Shown here: positions 47,340 through 60,391 of the stretch, piece by piece
Layout of the letters: each line of letters starts with the position of its first letter
Position numbering within the stretch: position 1 is the stretch's first letter
Source: Tachypleus tridentatus
Taxonomy: Eukaryota > Arthropoda > Merostomata > Xiphosura > Limulidae
Assembly (NCBI RefSeq): GCF_004210375.1
Contig: NW_027467782.1
Location: forward strand, 31,814,738 to 31,878,737
Length of the DNA: 64,000 nt
Direction of reading: 5' to 3'
Translations under genes and position numbers: made by a program
The notes under the pieces: generated by a model
What the model was told of the DNA's origin: nothing
Database searches by the model: none
The model's input: only the letters and a program-made list of their open reading frames with translations

Positions 47340-48135
47340 CAATGTTCTGGTACATTAGTCTTGTTTTTGTTCTTTAGCTACAGTGGTGTTTATTGATGTT
47401 CTGGTACATTAGTCTTGTTTCTGTTCCTTAGGTACAGTGGCATTATTGATGTTCTGGTACATTAGTCTTGTTTCTGTTCCTTAGGTACAGTGGCATTATT
47501 GATGTTTTGGTACATTAGTCCTGTTTCTGTTCCTTAGGTACAGTGGCATTATTAATGTTCTGGTACATTAGTACTGTTTCTGTTTAGTTAGTATAGTGGT
47601 GTTATTGAGTTTCTGGTATAGTAGTCTTGTTTCTGTTCCTTTATTACAGTGGTGTTATTGATGTTCTGGTACGGTCATCTTGTTTCTGTTCACTTAGTGC
47701 AGTGGTGTTCTGGTATAGTAATCTTGTTTCTGTCCTTTAGGTACAGTGATGTTATTGATATTCTGATATACTATTGTTTCTGTTCCTCTAGAGCAGGGGT
47801 GTTATTAATGTTCTGGTACAGCAGTCTTGTTTATGTTTTTTTAATACAGTGGTGTTATGGGTGTTCTAGTACAATAGTCTTGTTTCTGTTCCTTTAGTAT
47901 AGTGGTGTTACTGATGTTCTGGTACAGTAGTCATGTTTTGTTCCTTTAATATAGTAGTGTTATTTACAGTAGTGTTTTTGTTCCATTATTACAGTAGTGT
48001 TATTGATATTCTGGTATAGTAGACTTGAATTTATTCCTTTATTATAGTGGTGTTTTTGTTTTGTTGGTGTAATGCTCTGGTTTGTATTCCTTTAGCACAG
48101 TAGTTTTGTTGATGTTATAGTACAATTGTCTTATC
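47340..48135. repeat. second minisatellite, ~53-bp unit
   Basis: About 14-15 units resemble TGATGTTCTGGTACATTAGT CTTGTTTCTGTTCCTTAGGT ACAGTGGTGTTAT. The first four to five units are nearly identical and later units diverge and vary in length. Short plus-strand frames inside it (for example 47649-47897) arise from the repeat and are not genes. It lies about 370 bases before the contig end at 48500. Confidence 0.95.
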
Positions 48136-48500
48136 TCTTCCTTTAACCCCATCGCACTGGGTGCTGAACATGACACAATGTTTTAGTGTCTTACCTTGAA
48201 TATTTTATTAAACAACTTCATGGTTATGGTATGCCAATTAGAATAGCATAAAACCTTTGTTAATAAACCATATTTTAATAACATATAAATAATCAGCTCT
48301 TAATTTTGCAAGGCACTATCATAAAAAATCCTGAATATTTCCTAGTGTGACACACATGACACATGCTCTCATGGCAGATTTTATCCACCACCCATGGAAG
48401 AAGTATGAAATTGAATGAAAACTACTTTCTCTAAAATCATCATTGCTCAGATAAACCACATTAAATATAGTCTTCAACATTTTTTCTACTGAATAGAAAG
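48136..48500. other. last unique sequence before the gap
   Basis: No feature is recognised. Confidence 0.5.
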
Positions 48501-49000
48501 NNNNNNNNNNNNNNNNNNNNNNNNNNNNNNNNNNNNNNNNNNNNNNNNNNNNNNNNNNNNNNNNNNNNNNNNNNNNNNNNNNNNNNNNNNNNNNNNNNNN
48601 NNNNNNNNNNNNNNNNNNNNNNNNNNNNNNNNNNNNNNNNNNNNNNNNNNNNNNNNNNNNNNNNNNNNNNNNNNNNNNNNNNNNNNNNNNNNNNNNNNNN
48701 NNNNNNNNNNNNNNNNNNNNNNNNNNNNNNNNNNNNNNNNNNNNNNNNNNNNNNNNNNNNNNNNNNNNNNNNNNNNNNNNNNNNNNNNNNNNNNNNNNNN
48801 NNNNNNNNNNNNNNNNNNNNNNNNNNNNNNNNNNNNNNNNNNNNNNNNNNNNNNNNNNNNNNNNNNNNNNNNNNNNNNNNNNNNNNNNNNNNNNNNNNNN
48901 NNNNNNNNNNNNNNNNNNNNNNNNNNNNNNNNNNNNNNNNNNNNNNNNNNNNNNNNNNNNNNNNNNNNNNNNNNNNNNNNNNNNNNNNNNNNNNNNNNNN
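48501..49000. other. assembly gap, exactly 500 Ns
   Basis: The round length indicates a scaffolding placeholder of unknown true size. The sequence after it returns to the equivalent of position 28297, so the join is between overlapping allelic contigs rather than adjacent sequence. Confidence 0.98.
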
Positions 49001-50393
49001 GCACCCTAGACCCAGGTATGCATCATTGTTTATCCACTTTTCTCATTGTAGGGCAAAGTTACAGTAATATCTTTGCTGGTTAAGATTGATTTTCTGTCAC
49101 ATTCTTTTCCTCTTGACTTGCTCCTCTCATTTTCTACCCTGTTATCTTACACATTCCACATGGGAGCAAAGAATATACCTGTTTCAGAAGTGATGTAGTT
49201 TCTTTCTTCAGATTTGTTTCTCTCATATGTGGAAGTATCCTTTGGGTGTTTTAGTGGGTGTGTCTGTTCTTTGCTCACACTGGACCCTCATTCTAACCAA
49301 TGTGAAATTCTAGCTGATATTGTGAGTGAGGGAAGTGCCATATTGGAAGTTATAATTTTTCCACCTTTCCTTCCCATGCATTTCTGGTGCTTCTGTTTTC
49401 TTCCAAACTTAGATATGATAGTTTGATAGAGGTTCACAAAGGAGTCATGTGCATCAAGTGATTGTACTGTGCACAGAAGGCTTGTGGCATGTCTAAAGAA
49501 AATGTTTGGACAATAGGGGTCAGTAATGAATTATAACAGCTTATCTTGTGAGTGGAGGGAAGTATCTTCAGAAATAAATTTTCAGTATAGGAAAATTATA
49601 ACTTTTACTGTTAGTTTTACTCATTCCTTCATGGTTTTCATACTTTGTAAAGTAAAGTTACATTTTAAAATAAGTTGATGTGATTAATTTTATCTTTAGC
49701 TTTAAATTTGAGCTGTTTTGAAGAACATCCAAAACTACTAGGTTTTACTTTGGCTAAGTACTTGTTCACCTAATAAATAAAGTTAGATATAATTATTCAT
49801 TTCTTTTTTTTTTACTACAAAGTGTTTAAGTAACTGTGTAGTTCAGATACAACACTTAAGGCCCAAAATTATCACAAACTTGCTTATGAAGATAAGCTGA
49901 ATTATCTGGGGTAACAAGTCAAAAGGTGTATTGTAGTATTATTGCACCAGATAACTGATAAATGAATATTTTTTTGTTGTTTCTAAGTGTTAAACAATGT
50001 GTATGATACATTTTAATGTACAAAGTTTAGCTTTATAAAACAAAAAAAATTAATTGTATGTTATTGTGCCTGGAGTATGAAGTCGGAGATTCCTCTGTTT
50101 TTTTATATTTTTCTTCACTTGATAACATGTTTTGAGACATAAATTCTAAAGACTATTGTACATGTTAATTCTAACTATACTTCAACAATTGTAACTTGGA
50201 GACGTTTTTCATTTGGTATTTTGTTAATATCTGACACTTATTTGGTGAAATTAATATAAAATTTAAAAAGAAAAATTCGTACTTTTATTTCTGCACAGCC
50301 TCAGAGTTTTTCTTGTAAACAAAACAACTAGAGTCTTTCTGCCCATTTTAAAGAATACCTGGACTTTTTATAACCTATCTTCTCTGATTTCAG
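49001..50393. other. second copy of 28297-29698 (repeat A end and AT-rich DNA)
   Basis: The first ~560 bases match the end of unclassified repeat A and the rest matches the AT-rich stretch after it. There is no gene of its own. Confidence 0.8.
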
Positions 50394-50469
50394 GTGTTTC
50401 CTTAAGTTATTCTATGGGCCTTTGTTGAAATCTTGTGATGGTGTTGCATTAAGCAGTTTGATCATTTAA
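50394..50469 (+). CDS. candidate exon, second copy of 29699-29774
   Basis: The sequence is identical to the first copy, including the strong acceptor and the in-frame TAA; the same uncertainty about terminal versus internal exon applies. Confidence 0.35.
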
Positions 50470-51776
50470 TAATGAAATATAACTTTATAAACTGCGATAA
50501 AGGAATTTTGGTGATTATGATTGGGTAGAGCGAGAATTAGATTGTCATGTAACAGTGGAGTAAATATCTAGATTTATGAGTTTTTGTTGTTCCTTTTTCT
50601 TTGTAAATTGTGAAGTTACTTTTGTGTTGAATTATAACTGAAAGGTACATAATTTATTGTAAATGAGAAGATACCAAATGTGAGCTTATACAATTCAGAA
50701 TGGGTACCAAAGAAAACTTTATTACAAGTTTAACACACTAACAAATGTACAATGTTTGGAGAAAGTTTTTCTACCACCAGATATAAATGGTTTACCTAAG
50801 CAAAGAACAATATAGTCATGTGACTATGTATTGATTATAGTTTAATAAAAATATCTTGTTGATGTTTGGTTCTCTGTTTAAAATTATCTGTGGTTTTATT
50901 GTGTTGTAAACAAGAATTTTTTTATTATGTTTGCCAAATATTAAAGATAAAATAATTGCCAAATCTTTTAAGTTCAGACAAAGTTACTGTTTAGTTAGTA
51001 TGGTAAGCAAATGCAAAATAATTTGAAGACTCTGATTTCTATGATTTTTACTTTTGTGTTTATAGTATTCAGACAATTTACATAAATAAACTAGCTAACT
51101 GACTATTTAATTATTTTTAAATGCAGTTGTCATATGTCATAAAAATGTTATTAATCCAATCATTGATAGTAATTTATTTAATTAACAGAAGATTGTCATG
51201 AGATTACGGTATATTTTAAAATAAACTTAATGGCAACTGCTTGATGGTATTTAGTGACTCATTTCAAGTAGAATATGTTAAAATTATCATTAAAAATTAC
51301 TGCAAAATATCTATTTAGAAAAGAATTTTTTTCAAAACGTACAGTTGGATCAGCTTGAGAAGACATTAGCATGCTAAAATATGAGTAATAATAAAATTAC
51401 TTGAATAAAACAAGGTGAATAAAAATAGAAAGATTGGTACTGTGTAATAATAATACAGTGGGTGTTTGTAAATGGGTGGTTATAGTAATCAGTTAATGAG
51501 CCTGTTGATTAATAAGTCAGTGAATTGATGTAGTTGCCCAGTTCTAAGTTAAAGGGGAGGTAGAATAGTTGAAGAATTATATCTGAACTGTGAGTTTGAA
51601 TGTAAGAAGGAGCAGCTGAAGGAAGGAGGAAGGAGTGTATGTGTTTTTTGCAATGTGTGTTTGAAGGGAGTTGGAGTGGCAGAAGAAAATGAAAATGCCA
51701 TATTAATGTCTAAGTAGTTTATAAATTATTTAAATTTTTGTTTTTAAGACTTTTACATTGTTTATGAACATTACAG

Positions 51777-51892
51777 ATTTGGAGAACTTCAAAGAAAACT
51801 GTTACAAAAGTGGATATAACACCAACAGTGTATTTACTACTCAGTCATTTAAGATTTCTGAGGAAGCTTTGAAAGTAAACAATACCATTAAG
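51777..51892 (+). CDS. internal exon, second copy of 31113-31228
   Basis: It is identical in exon and splice sites (CATTACAG acceptor, AAG|GTAAAT donor). If the segment is a haplotype overlap, this is an allele and not a second gene. Confidence 0.6.
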
Positions 51893-52190
51893 GTAAATGC
51901 AGAAATATTTTGTTATAAGACTGAGATTGCATTTCTGTTCAATTTGTATTCAATGTTTTAACTTCAAATGTTGCTTCACATTTTTTTAATGTAAAGAATG
52001 AGTAAAAAAACATTGTATTTGATTGGTATGTTCTTGAAAACAAAAGTATTGTATCAATAAATAATAAACTAGAAACAGGTGGACAGACTTTTACTAAGTT
52101 TTAAATGTGAGGTCCTATGTATGGCCAAATAAAAGAGGAAGTTACACACTGAGGAGGTAAAGATATAGTGTATATCTAGGAGAGACAAGG

Positions 52191-53313
52191 GAGGAAGTTG
52201 TACATTGTTGGAGTAATGACACAGTGTAGAGGAAGTAAGGAAAGAGGTTGTATATTGTTGGAGTAATGACACAGTGTAGATAAAATAAGGAAAGAGGTTA
52301 TATATTGTTGGAGTAATGACACAGTGTAGAGAAAATAAGGAAAGAGGTTATATATTGTTGGAGTAATGACAGTGTAGAGGAAGTAAGGAAAGAGGTTGTA
52401 TATTGTTGGAGTAATGACACAGTATAGAGGAAGTAAGGAAAGAGGTTATATATTGTTGGAGTAATGACAGTGTAGAGGAAATAAGAAAAAGAGGTTATAT
52501 ATTGTTGGAGTAACGACAGTATAGAGGAAGTAAGGAAAAGAGGTTATATATTGTTGGAGTAAACGACACAGTGTAGAGGAAGTATGAAAAGAGGTTATAT
52601 ATTGTTGGAGTAATGACACAGTGTAGAGGAAGATAAGGAAAAGAGGTTGTATATTGTTGGAGCAACGATCAACAAGCGCAGATGGAGATGGTTGAAAAGA
52701 GGTTATATATGTTGAGCAACGACACAGTGTAAGAGGAAGTAGGAAAAGAGGTTATATATTGTTGGAGCAACGACCACAGTAGCAGAAAGTAAGGAAAAGA
52801 GGTTATATATTATCGTCGATAATGACACAGTGCAGAGAAGCCAGGAAAGAGGTTGTATATTGTCGAGCAACGACACAGTGCAGAGAAAGAAAAAGGTTAT
52901 ATATTGTTGGAGTAATACACAGTGTAGAGGAAATAAGGAAAAGAGGTCATATTGTTAGATAATGACACAGTGTAGAGAAAGTAAGGAAAGAGGTTATATA
53001 TTGTTGAGTAATGACACAGTGTAGAGAAAGTAAGGAAAGAGGTTATATATTGTTGAGTAATGACACAGTGTAGAGAAAGTAAGGAAAGAGGTTGTATATT
53101 GTTGAGTAATGACACAGTGTAGAGAAAGTAAGGAAAGAGGTTATATATTGTTGGAGTAATGACACAGTGTAGAGAAAGTAAGGAAAGAGGTTATATATTG
53201 TTGGAGTAATGACACAGTGTAGAGGAAGTAAGGGAAAGAGTTTATATATTGTTGGAGTAATGACACAGTGCAGAGAAAGTAAGGGAAAGGGTTGTTTATT
53301 ATTAGAGTAATGG
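52191..53313. repeat. minisatellite, ~50-bp unit, longer allele
   Basis: It has the same unit as 31520-32475 but spans about 1.12 kb instead of 0.96 kb. The first units and last units match the partner closely; the middle (about 52,480-52,960) has different degenerate units and extra CAACGA-containing variants not seen in the first copy. The internal difference fits unequal exchange between alleles or assembly trouble inside the array. Confidence 0.95.
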
Positions 53314-53371
53314 CAATCATCGAATACTCTTTGAGCATTCTTATTGGCATCTTGTTGAATTTTGTAAAACG

Positions 53372-53520
53372 AAAAGATGTGTGTGTTGTGTGTGTATTTT
53401 CTTATTGCAAAGCCACATTGGGCTATCTGCTGAGTCCACGGAGGGGGATCGAACCCCTGATTTTAGCATTGTAAATCTGAAGACATACAGCTGTACGTTG
53501 CGGGGGGCAACAAAAAGATA
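53372..53520 (-). mobile_element. SINE of the second family, second copy of 32537-32684
   Basis: It has the same flanking AAAAGAT repeats and body as the first copy, with one substitution near the head (GTACGTTGCGGGGGG versus GTACATTGCGGGGGG). Confidence 0.85.
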
Positions 53521-56504
53521 AAATAATACTTTTTTTTATGATTTGCAAGCCAATATATGGTACATATTTTTGAAACAAAGGTATATCACATTTTTCTGTT
53601 TATTTTAGTGAGATGGTTCAGTTTCTTGGTCTCCTGTGGGTAAATGGTAAGTTTATGGACTTGCAGAGATGAAGTTTGGGGTGTGATTCAATATCGGGGA
53701 CATAACAGTTGGTCCAACATCGTTTTGCTCTAACACTAGAAACCTACCTGATAATATGTTGTTCCTGACATCAGTAATCAAAACAATCTTTACACGACAT
53801 CAAAAAGGAAGTCACTTTGGCATCAGCTGCTTCTGAGTTGTTTTATTCAGTTGGTACAGTGAGTGTGATATCTTGCATCTATCCCCAGTGCGTTTTAAGC
53901 CTGTACTTACTTGATGGCTGTAAGGTCTAGTCATGAGTATTTACTTTTCTCTACATCCATAGGCAGAAAGGTTTACTGCTTAGTGACGAGGAAGGTGAAA
54001 TGGGCCTCATCACCACAGTTATTGGAACTACACAATTTTATGTATGACTAAGTGGGTGGCTATTTTGACTCAAACACTGCATCTAGTCCTAAAAATGAGG
54101 AGTTCAAATATGGTGTTGGTAATTCACATGAACAAGTCATTGTGCCTCGTGAACTTGTAACTCTTAACATCTGGCACCTTATCACCAAGTATTCAAACAT
54201 CACACCCAGATTCTACTTTCAGTATAACCAATGCAGACTTCATTCTGATGGAGCTGGTGGTTTAAGTGAATAGATGGTAGTGGGACAAGGGTGCGTGTAT
54301 GTACTTATAACTTTAACATCTCTAATTTCATTACTGATGAGCTGAAACCAATATTAGCATGTTAACTGGTTCAATTTATCAGTTTATACATTCATCCTTA
54401 TTGTTATTGACATCTCAGCTTTTATTGGTGCCTACAGAAGGTTATAGTTCTGCCTCTTTTGAAGCTCCTGACCCTTAACATTAGTCCCTTGCTACACTTG
54501 TACCCATTGTAGGTTCTCTCTATAACCACAGGTACTACTGATTTGTCAAAATGCTGCTGGTAGTGTCAGGAATTATTGTATGTCTTTTAGGACTGTGGGT
54601 TCTCAGTTCTGAGAATTTCTTCATGTGAGGTAACCTTACCCTTGGAATCCATGAACACTATATATCTTTGAGTCCAGATTAGTCATGCAGTTCACATTTT
54701 CAACACTATTATCTACCAAACCTGTAGGGTTTCTGTCTTCCACAGATCTTCAGATTTTGGAATTTAGATTTATGGCTATCAGAGTTTGGCTGGTCTGGGG
54801 GTAGCAAGAGAGAGAGTCATGCTAGTTCTTCCAACATCATATTCCTATCAGTTATTGGGTCTAAGATATAGCACATGTGTGTCTGGTCATCAGTCTTTTT
54901 TTGTCTGTATCAATACCTAGATTGTACAAGGTTTGTAAGCGATTCATTTCTAAATTTGTTTTTTTTTGTTTACAAGGATTGTGGATATTGGAGTTTGATA
55001 TAATTGACTTGCATCTGCATATTGCCACAGTGGAAGTATACTGCCATTTTTGACTTCTGTTTTTTATATATATATACACAAAGGCCAACCACTGTAGTTC
55101 AGGATTCTTACTTTTTAACTAGCTTTGGGACCACATAGGTTCTTTCAATTCATACAAGCATTTTCTCATCACACAAGTTCCCTAATCCTGTGTATACCAT
55201 TCAATTGATGAATGGTTACTGTTAACACCATCTTATCAAATGTCCAACCATCACACCTGGATTCTATTTTCAGATCAAACAAAGCAGGCTTCATTTTCAG
55301 AGCTGAGACATGAATTGTTGTTCCATCAGTCTGTTTTTTGTTGTTTTTTTTAATATCTTAGACTGATTCAACCAACTCCTTTCCAGCTCCACTCAATGGA
55401 ACAGGAAGCCCAACTCTTAATCCCTTTGCTTTCTCCCATGGCACAGATGGTTCTTTCATTTTTCTTTGCAAGACATTGGGGTTTAATGTCTAGGATTGCC
55501 ATGTATCTGTCTCGGCTTTGCTTACTTCCATGATAGATATTTTTAATGGAAATAGTATATATTTTAACAATGGCATATTGAGAGAAGGTTGCACCAACTT
55601 TGCTGAGACATGCCAACCATAACTCCTTTTTTTGATCTGACTCTTTGTAAGTGTTTTGAATATTCCATAATTGTCCTGTGTATGACAGTCTTATTGATTA
55701 ACATTCAAAATTTGAGACAAAACTTCTTTGGGTTCTTTGTCTCAAATGACCATTCCAGTTTAACTGTTATATTTATAAGAGTCCTCTACCTCATTTTCAT
55801 AGGATCCCACTGTATGATGAGGGTTGTCTAGGCAGATATGCTTTTATGAAACCAGTTCTGCACCAGCATCCATGATCTCAATATTCTTTATACAGACTAC
55901 AATAAGCTTTGCAAAAAATGAGGTTTTTCGTAAGACTACCCATGAGCTTACTGGGTGGCATTACTGTACTATGCTGGACTGCTGCTTATGGATTTATTTT
56001 GAGTAAAGCATAAGGGGATATTGCCTTAAGGGGACTTTGCCTTTCCCTTCTGATCATTGGATTGCATAAATTTGGGTCAGTTTACATTTAGGGAACTTGG
56101 TCACGAATTGCACTGTTCCTCAGGACTTCTCTTTATACCCCAGATTCTGTAAGTGGAGCCAGTGAGTTTTTACCACACCCAGTTTTTATCCAAGTCCCTG
56201 AATGTTTTTGTTAGATTTTAGTAGGTGTAGCACCAACCTACTTGAAATACTGGCTCATATTTGATGTACCTTTATCTGGTTGAGGTATGTATGGCTTTTC
56301 TGTTTGATTTATGTAAATTCGGTTTATTGTTCATGGAAGAGAGTCCACTGTCTCCTCATAATTTCAAATGCAGAGTTTTTCCATTCTGAGTTTTTGGTTG
56401 AGCACAGTTGTTCCACTTCCTCCCCATAATTCCAGGTGCAAGTAGAATGTACCTTTCCCACACAGTTGGGGTAAGAAGATGAATGTTCATAATTACATTA
56501 GTAA

Positions 56505-56770
56505 TGTCCAGGTGGGTTTGGGTGATCAATTTGGAGTTTGAAGGTTGTGTGATTGAATCACTGTCACACACCAAACTTGTCTATCCTTTCAACCATGGGG
56601 ATGTTAGAATATTACAGTCAATCCCACTATTTGTTCACAAAAGAATAGTCTAAGGGTTAGCAGTGGATAATGATGACTAGCTACCTTCCCTCTAGTCTTG
56701 TGCTGCTAAATTAGGATGGCTAGCACAGATAGCCTTCATGTAGCTTTGTGCAAAATTCAAAACAAAAAAT
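56505..56770 (+). mobile_element. SINE of the first family, second copy of 35681-35946
   Basis: The worn tRNA head and body are the same as in the first copy. Confidence 0.85.
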
Positions 56771-56891
56771 CGTTTTTGGGTGTATTTGTCATATTCATAC
56801 AAAGTAAAAGTTCAACATTGAATAAAAAGGGTAATCAAGTTAGTTTATAATATTTAATTACATTAAATATTATTAAAATACTTTAATTGTG

Positions 56892-57121
56892 AAATGGGCT
56901 TTCTGTGGTATAGTGGTTTGTGTGCTAGGCTGAGGATCAGAAAGTTTAAGGTTTTAGTCATGATGATATCAAATATGCTTCAGACTTTCAGCTGTGGAGA
57001 TGCTATAGCATTGATAATCAGCATGGTTACTTGTTCAGTAGGCTAGACAGTGGGTGTTGCTGACTGGTTGCACTCTGAAAATAGGTTAAAATTACATATA
57101 CCTTAGGAATTTCTGGCTTTC
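56892..57121 (+). mobile_element. third SINE-like repeat, second copy of 36068-36300
   Basis: It has the same A-box and B-box-like words as the first copy, and the same tentative classification. Confidence 0.5.
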
Positions 57122-59462
57122 AGGCATCATTGATTAAAAATACCAATTCAGATATTCTACAATACTGTAATGACTTGTATTTCTGTTATTGTTTTTTACA
57201 AACTTAACACTACAAATACAGCTGTGTGATATTTTATTACATTTAAACAAAATTTATTTTTATTCTGTTATTTGACAATGTGCATGTAGTTCTGATTGGC
57301 TATATTTAATGTTATAAAGCACATGTTTTTCATTTTTAATTACATTTAATATTGCCAAGTGGATGCATGTAGTTTTGATACAGTACCTAATTTGTTTTTG
57401 CATTGTAGTTTTTTTGTTTACTGTTATCCTTTATATGCAAACCTATGGGTCACCACAAGCATCGAAACTACCCTCCACCTCACGAATAATGTTGTTTGCT
57501 GCATATTTACATGTAATTTGTCATGAAACAGTCCTCCACCAATAGAAGTATGAAGTGCTCTCTTGCATGATGCAGTTTTCTCCCTCTATTTGATTTCACC
57601 TAGAAATAATTTCTCATGGGCAGTTTTCTAGCTCAAAAATTCTGTTTTTCTTGCAATACTTTCTTGTTTAAATTATTATTTTCATTTGCAATTATTGTTA
57701 ACTGCAGTATATTATTAACTTGTTTCTTTTCTTTTGGTTTGACATTTTTTTTCAAACCTTTTTTTAAATTCCTAACTTATTCACAGTCAAATATGTATTC
57801 AGAAATCATAACATTGTATTCAGATACAGGAGTCTTAGCTGAGGCTGTCTTAGTTTTTGTTTGTTGGGAGGTTGAACTTCATGTGGATTGCCTCTCTTAT
57901 ATCTATCCTTATCAGATGCTTCTGATGCCAATAGATTCCATTCAGATAATGAAGAGTTTTACAGCTTGTTTCTCTCACTTTATTTGCTGTGCAAGTGTGT
58001 GTCTTGTCTCTCCTGAGGAATTGGCCAAGCCCATCCTATCAGCTATCTTGGATATGATCACTGATTTCTCAGGTATGTTACCTTTTATCTATATCCCGAG
58101 TTTCATGTGAACCTACCCCTTCCCTGCTACATGCCACCCCATCATGTGAGTACCAAGTGTTTCTTTTCTTGAGATATCAAAGTCCATGATAATCACTTCC
58201 TATTTTAATTGAAGACAAATCAACCTGACTTGACACCCATAGGTTACCATCATGCTGGCTATTATTTTCCTGGACTCTTAACAGCTGAAGTCTCTTTGCC
58301 AATGTGAGTTTATTTCAGGCCCAGTTTTCCCACCTTTATCTTACGTTTACTTCTTTTCATCAGAATCTTTTATCTTTCCACATCCTTTCTGAGGCTATAC
58401 ACCTTTTTCTGAAGGATATTTGGGGGATACCCATACCCTAATTTCCTCCATGTTGGTACAATTGGCCTCCTATCCCATATCCCCTCACATGTGACTTCTT
58501 TGTTGCTATGATTCATGGATAGCAACATTCTTTTGTTTCAAGTGCTTCTGTCATCCACTTATCTACAACACGTACTGATGGTTCCTTTACTATGTAGATC
58601 TATTTTTGAAGATATACCTGAATCTTTGGAGGCATCTGGGGTATCTGCAAGACAACATTCAGCCTTTTATTCTTTGTTGCATGTTTGTCTCAACTTGCTC
58701 CAATTTCAGCTTCTATTTAGATTTTCTTTCCTTTGCCCTCCCAACCCTTACATGTTTCCTCCTTCAGAGGTTCTTTCAGTGAGGCATTTTTCTCACCTTT
58801 GTACTATCACCATTAACAATTCTTGTGACTATCCTGTAGGTACTGGCCAAGTGGAATCTCATTTGTCCATATTTGTCCACCTGTAGATGGAATTTACTCC
58901 TGACCTCTATGGTATACTGGATAATCTCAGATTTTTTCTCCAGTTCCTATACCCCACTTTCTCTGTCTCCTCAACCTTTCCCTTCTCTGTTTCTCAGGAT
59001 CATGTTATGTGACAACTTATTTCTGAGGTGATTCAGACTCTACTCTTGCAGTGTGCTGTAGAGCTTGTCAGTTTTTCTTTTCCAGGATTTTACTTCAGGC
59101 TTTATCTTGTTTCCATGAAAACTGAGGAATAGCACTGTATGAACTTTTGTCACTCTTAGGGTTTTTTTCTCCAGGTATATAGACATATTTGTTTTTTACT
59201 TTCCTATTTCAATCTTCCAGTCCAGACACTATCTTTGATTTATGCACAAAGATGTTTATCATTTTTATGCATTACCTTTCAGGCTTGTCCTGACACATTA
59301 TACCTTTTGTTAGATAATCAGGGCTTTTGCATGACTTGTGCACTATCAGGGTATGCACTTCCCTCGGTATAAATGGATAATAGGTTTCTTTTAGATCTTT
59401 ACAGACCTTTAACTTCTCACTACACATGTCTGCTTTTAATAGAAGCAGATCATACAGGTTGG

Positions 59463-59704
59463 ATGTTCTTTCCTTATACTTTCCCCAATTCAGAGCTTAT
59501 ACGTAGGGTCTTGCAAATCTTCTTTGCACCTCTGCTGTTTGCAATTGTCTTTACTATATGCTATGAAACTTCATTCTTAACCACAGCATCCCACCTGGTG
59601 TTATTTTCCTTCCTAGTGGGCCATACTTTTTCAGAACAGATGATCTGCCATTGCTTCTTTTGGCCTTTCATATCCAGGCACAGTTGGATGAATTGGGTCT
59701 CAGC
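59463..59704 (+). mobile_element. I-like LINE fragment, second copy of 38641-38884
   Basis: It matches the first copy apart from a shorter T-run (TACTTTTTCAGA versus TACTTTTTTCAGA). Confidence 0.8.
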
Positions 59705-60185
59705 ACATGAAACAAAACAAAAACTCAACATACTAGAAACCAAATAAACACAGCTATAAAACTATGCTCACCACACGTTTTCGAACACTGCAAGTCAAAT
59801 AAACACAATATAACCATAGAAAACACTCAAATACTAAATAAAGAAACAAACATAAACAAATGCAAAATTAAAGAAGCCTTACTTATACAACAACTTAAGC
59901 CCAAAATAAACCAATACAAAGGAACACCTTTATACCTATATTAATAAATATAATCCAACATCTAAGCATGCCCTCTACATTCTTACACTCAATTACACAA
60001 CTGCTTTCAAACATGTAATCAGCTATTGGTCAGTTACCTCTTTCTTTGTTTGTGAACCTGACAATGACCGAAGAAGGTCGAAACGTTGTTCGCTCCTCTA
60101 CATTGTGCATTCTCTACCCATACCAGCCATTTTTGCATATATAATTTTCTCTACAAGTGGGTTTTCTCATCACCATGGATTATCT
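59705..60185 (+). mobile_element. Penelope-like 3' end, second copy
   Basis: It holds the same GIY-YIG remnant ending GTPLYLY and the same hammerhead-like block at 60052-60093, including the G8-to-A change, so that change predates the split of the two copies. Confidence 0.85.
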
Positions 60186-60391
60186 GTCCTAACAATCTTG
60201 AAATTGTGAATGACGTGTTCAGTTTCTGATATGTACAGTGGTGAGCATTCACTCTTATCCCAGTCATGATAGATTTGGCCTTTAGTGTTTAAATTTATCT
60301 GTCCATTAATTTCTTTACTGCTTCATTTATTACTCTTATCATCAGTGCTGCCCAGTCTGTCTTAATTATATAATGTTTTTCATATTCCAGC

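Larger units (their letters stand above)
53650..59462 (+). repeat. long unclassified repeat B, second copy
   Basis: It is allelic to 32830-38640. One-base indels alter frames relative to the first copy (for example near 54150 and 55913), which argues against the open frames here being constrained genes. Confidence 0.6.

Noticed and set aside
48486..49004. 172-codon minus-strand open frame
   Set aside because: It consists almost entirely of the N gap.
52897..53350. Minus-strand open frames with repeated SLLQQYI/SLLNNI-like peptides
   Set aside because: They are translations of the ~50-bp minisatellite. Frames shift between units and differ between the two copies, so no protein is implied.
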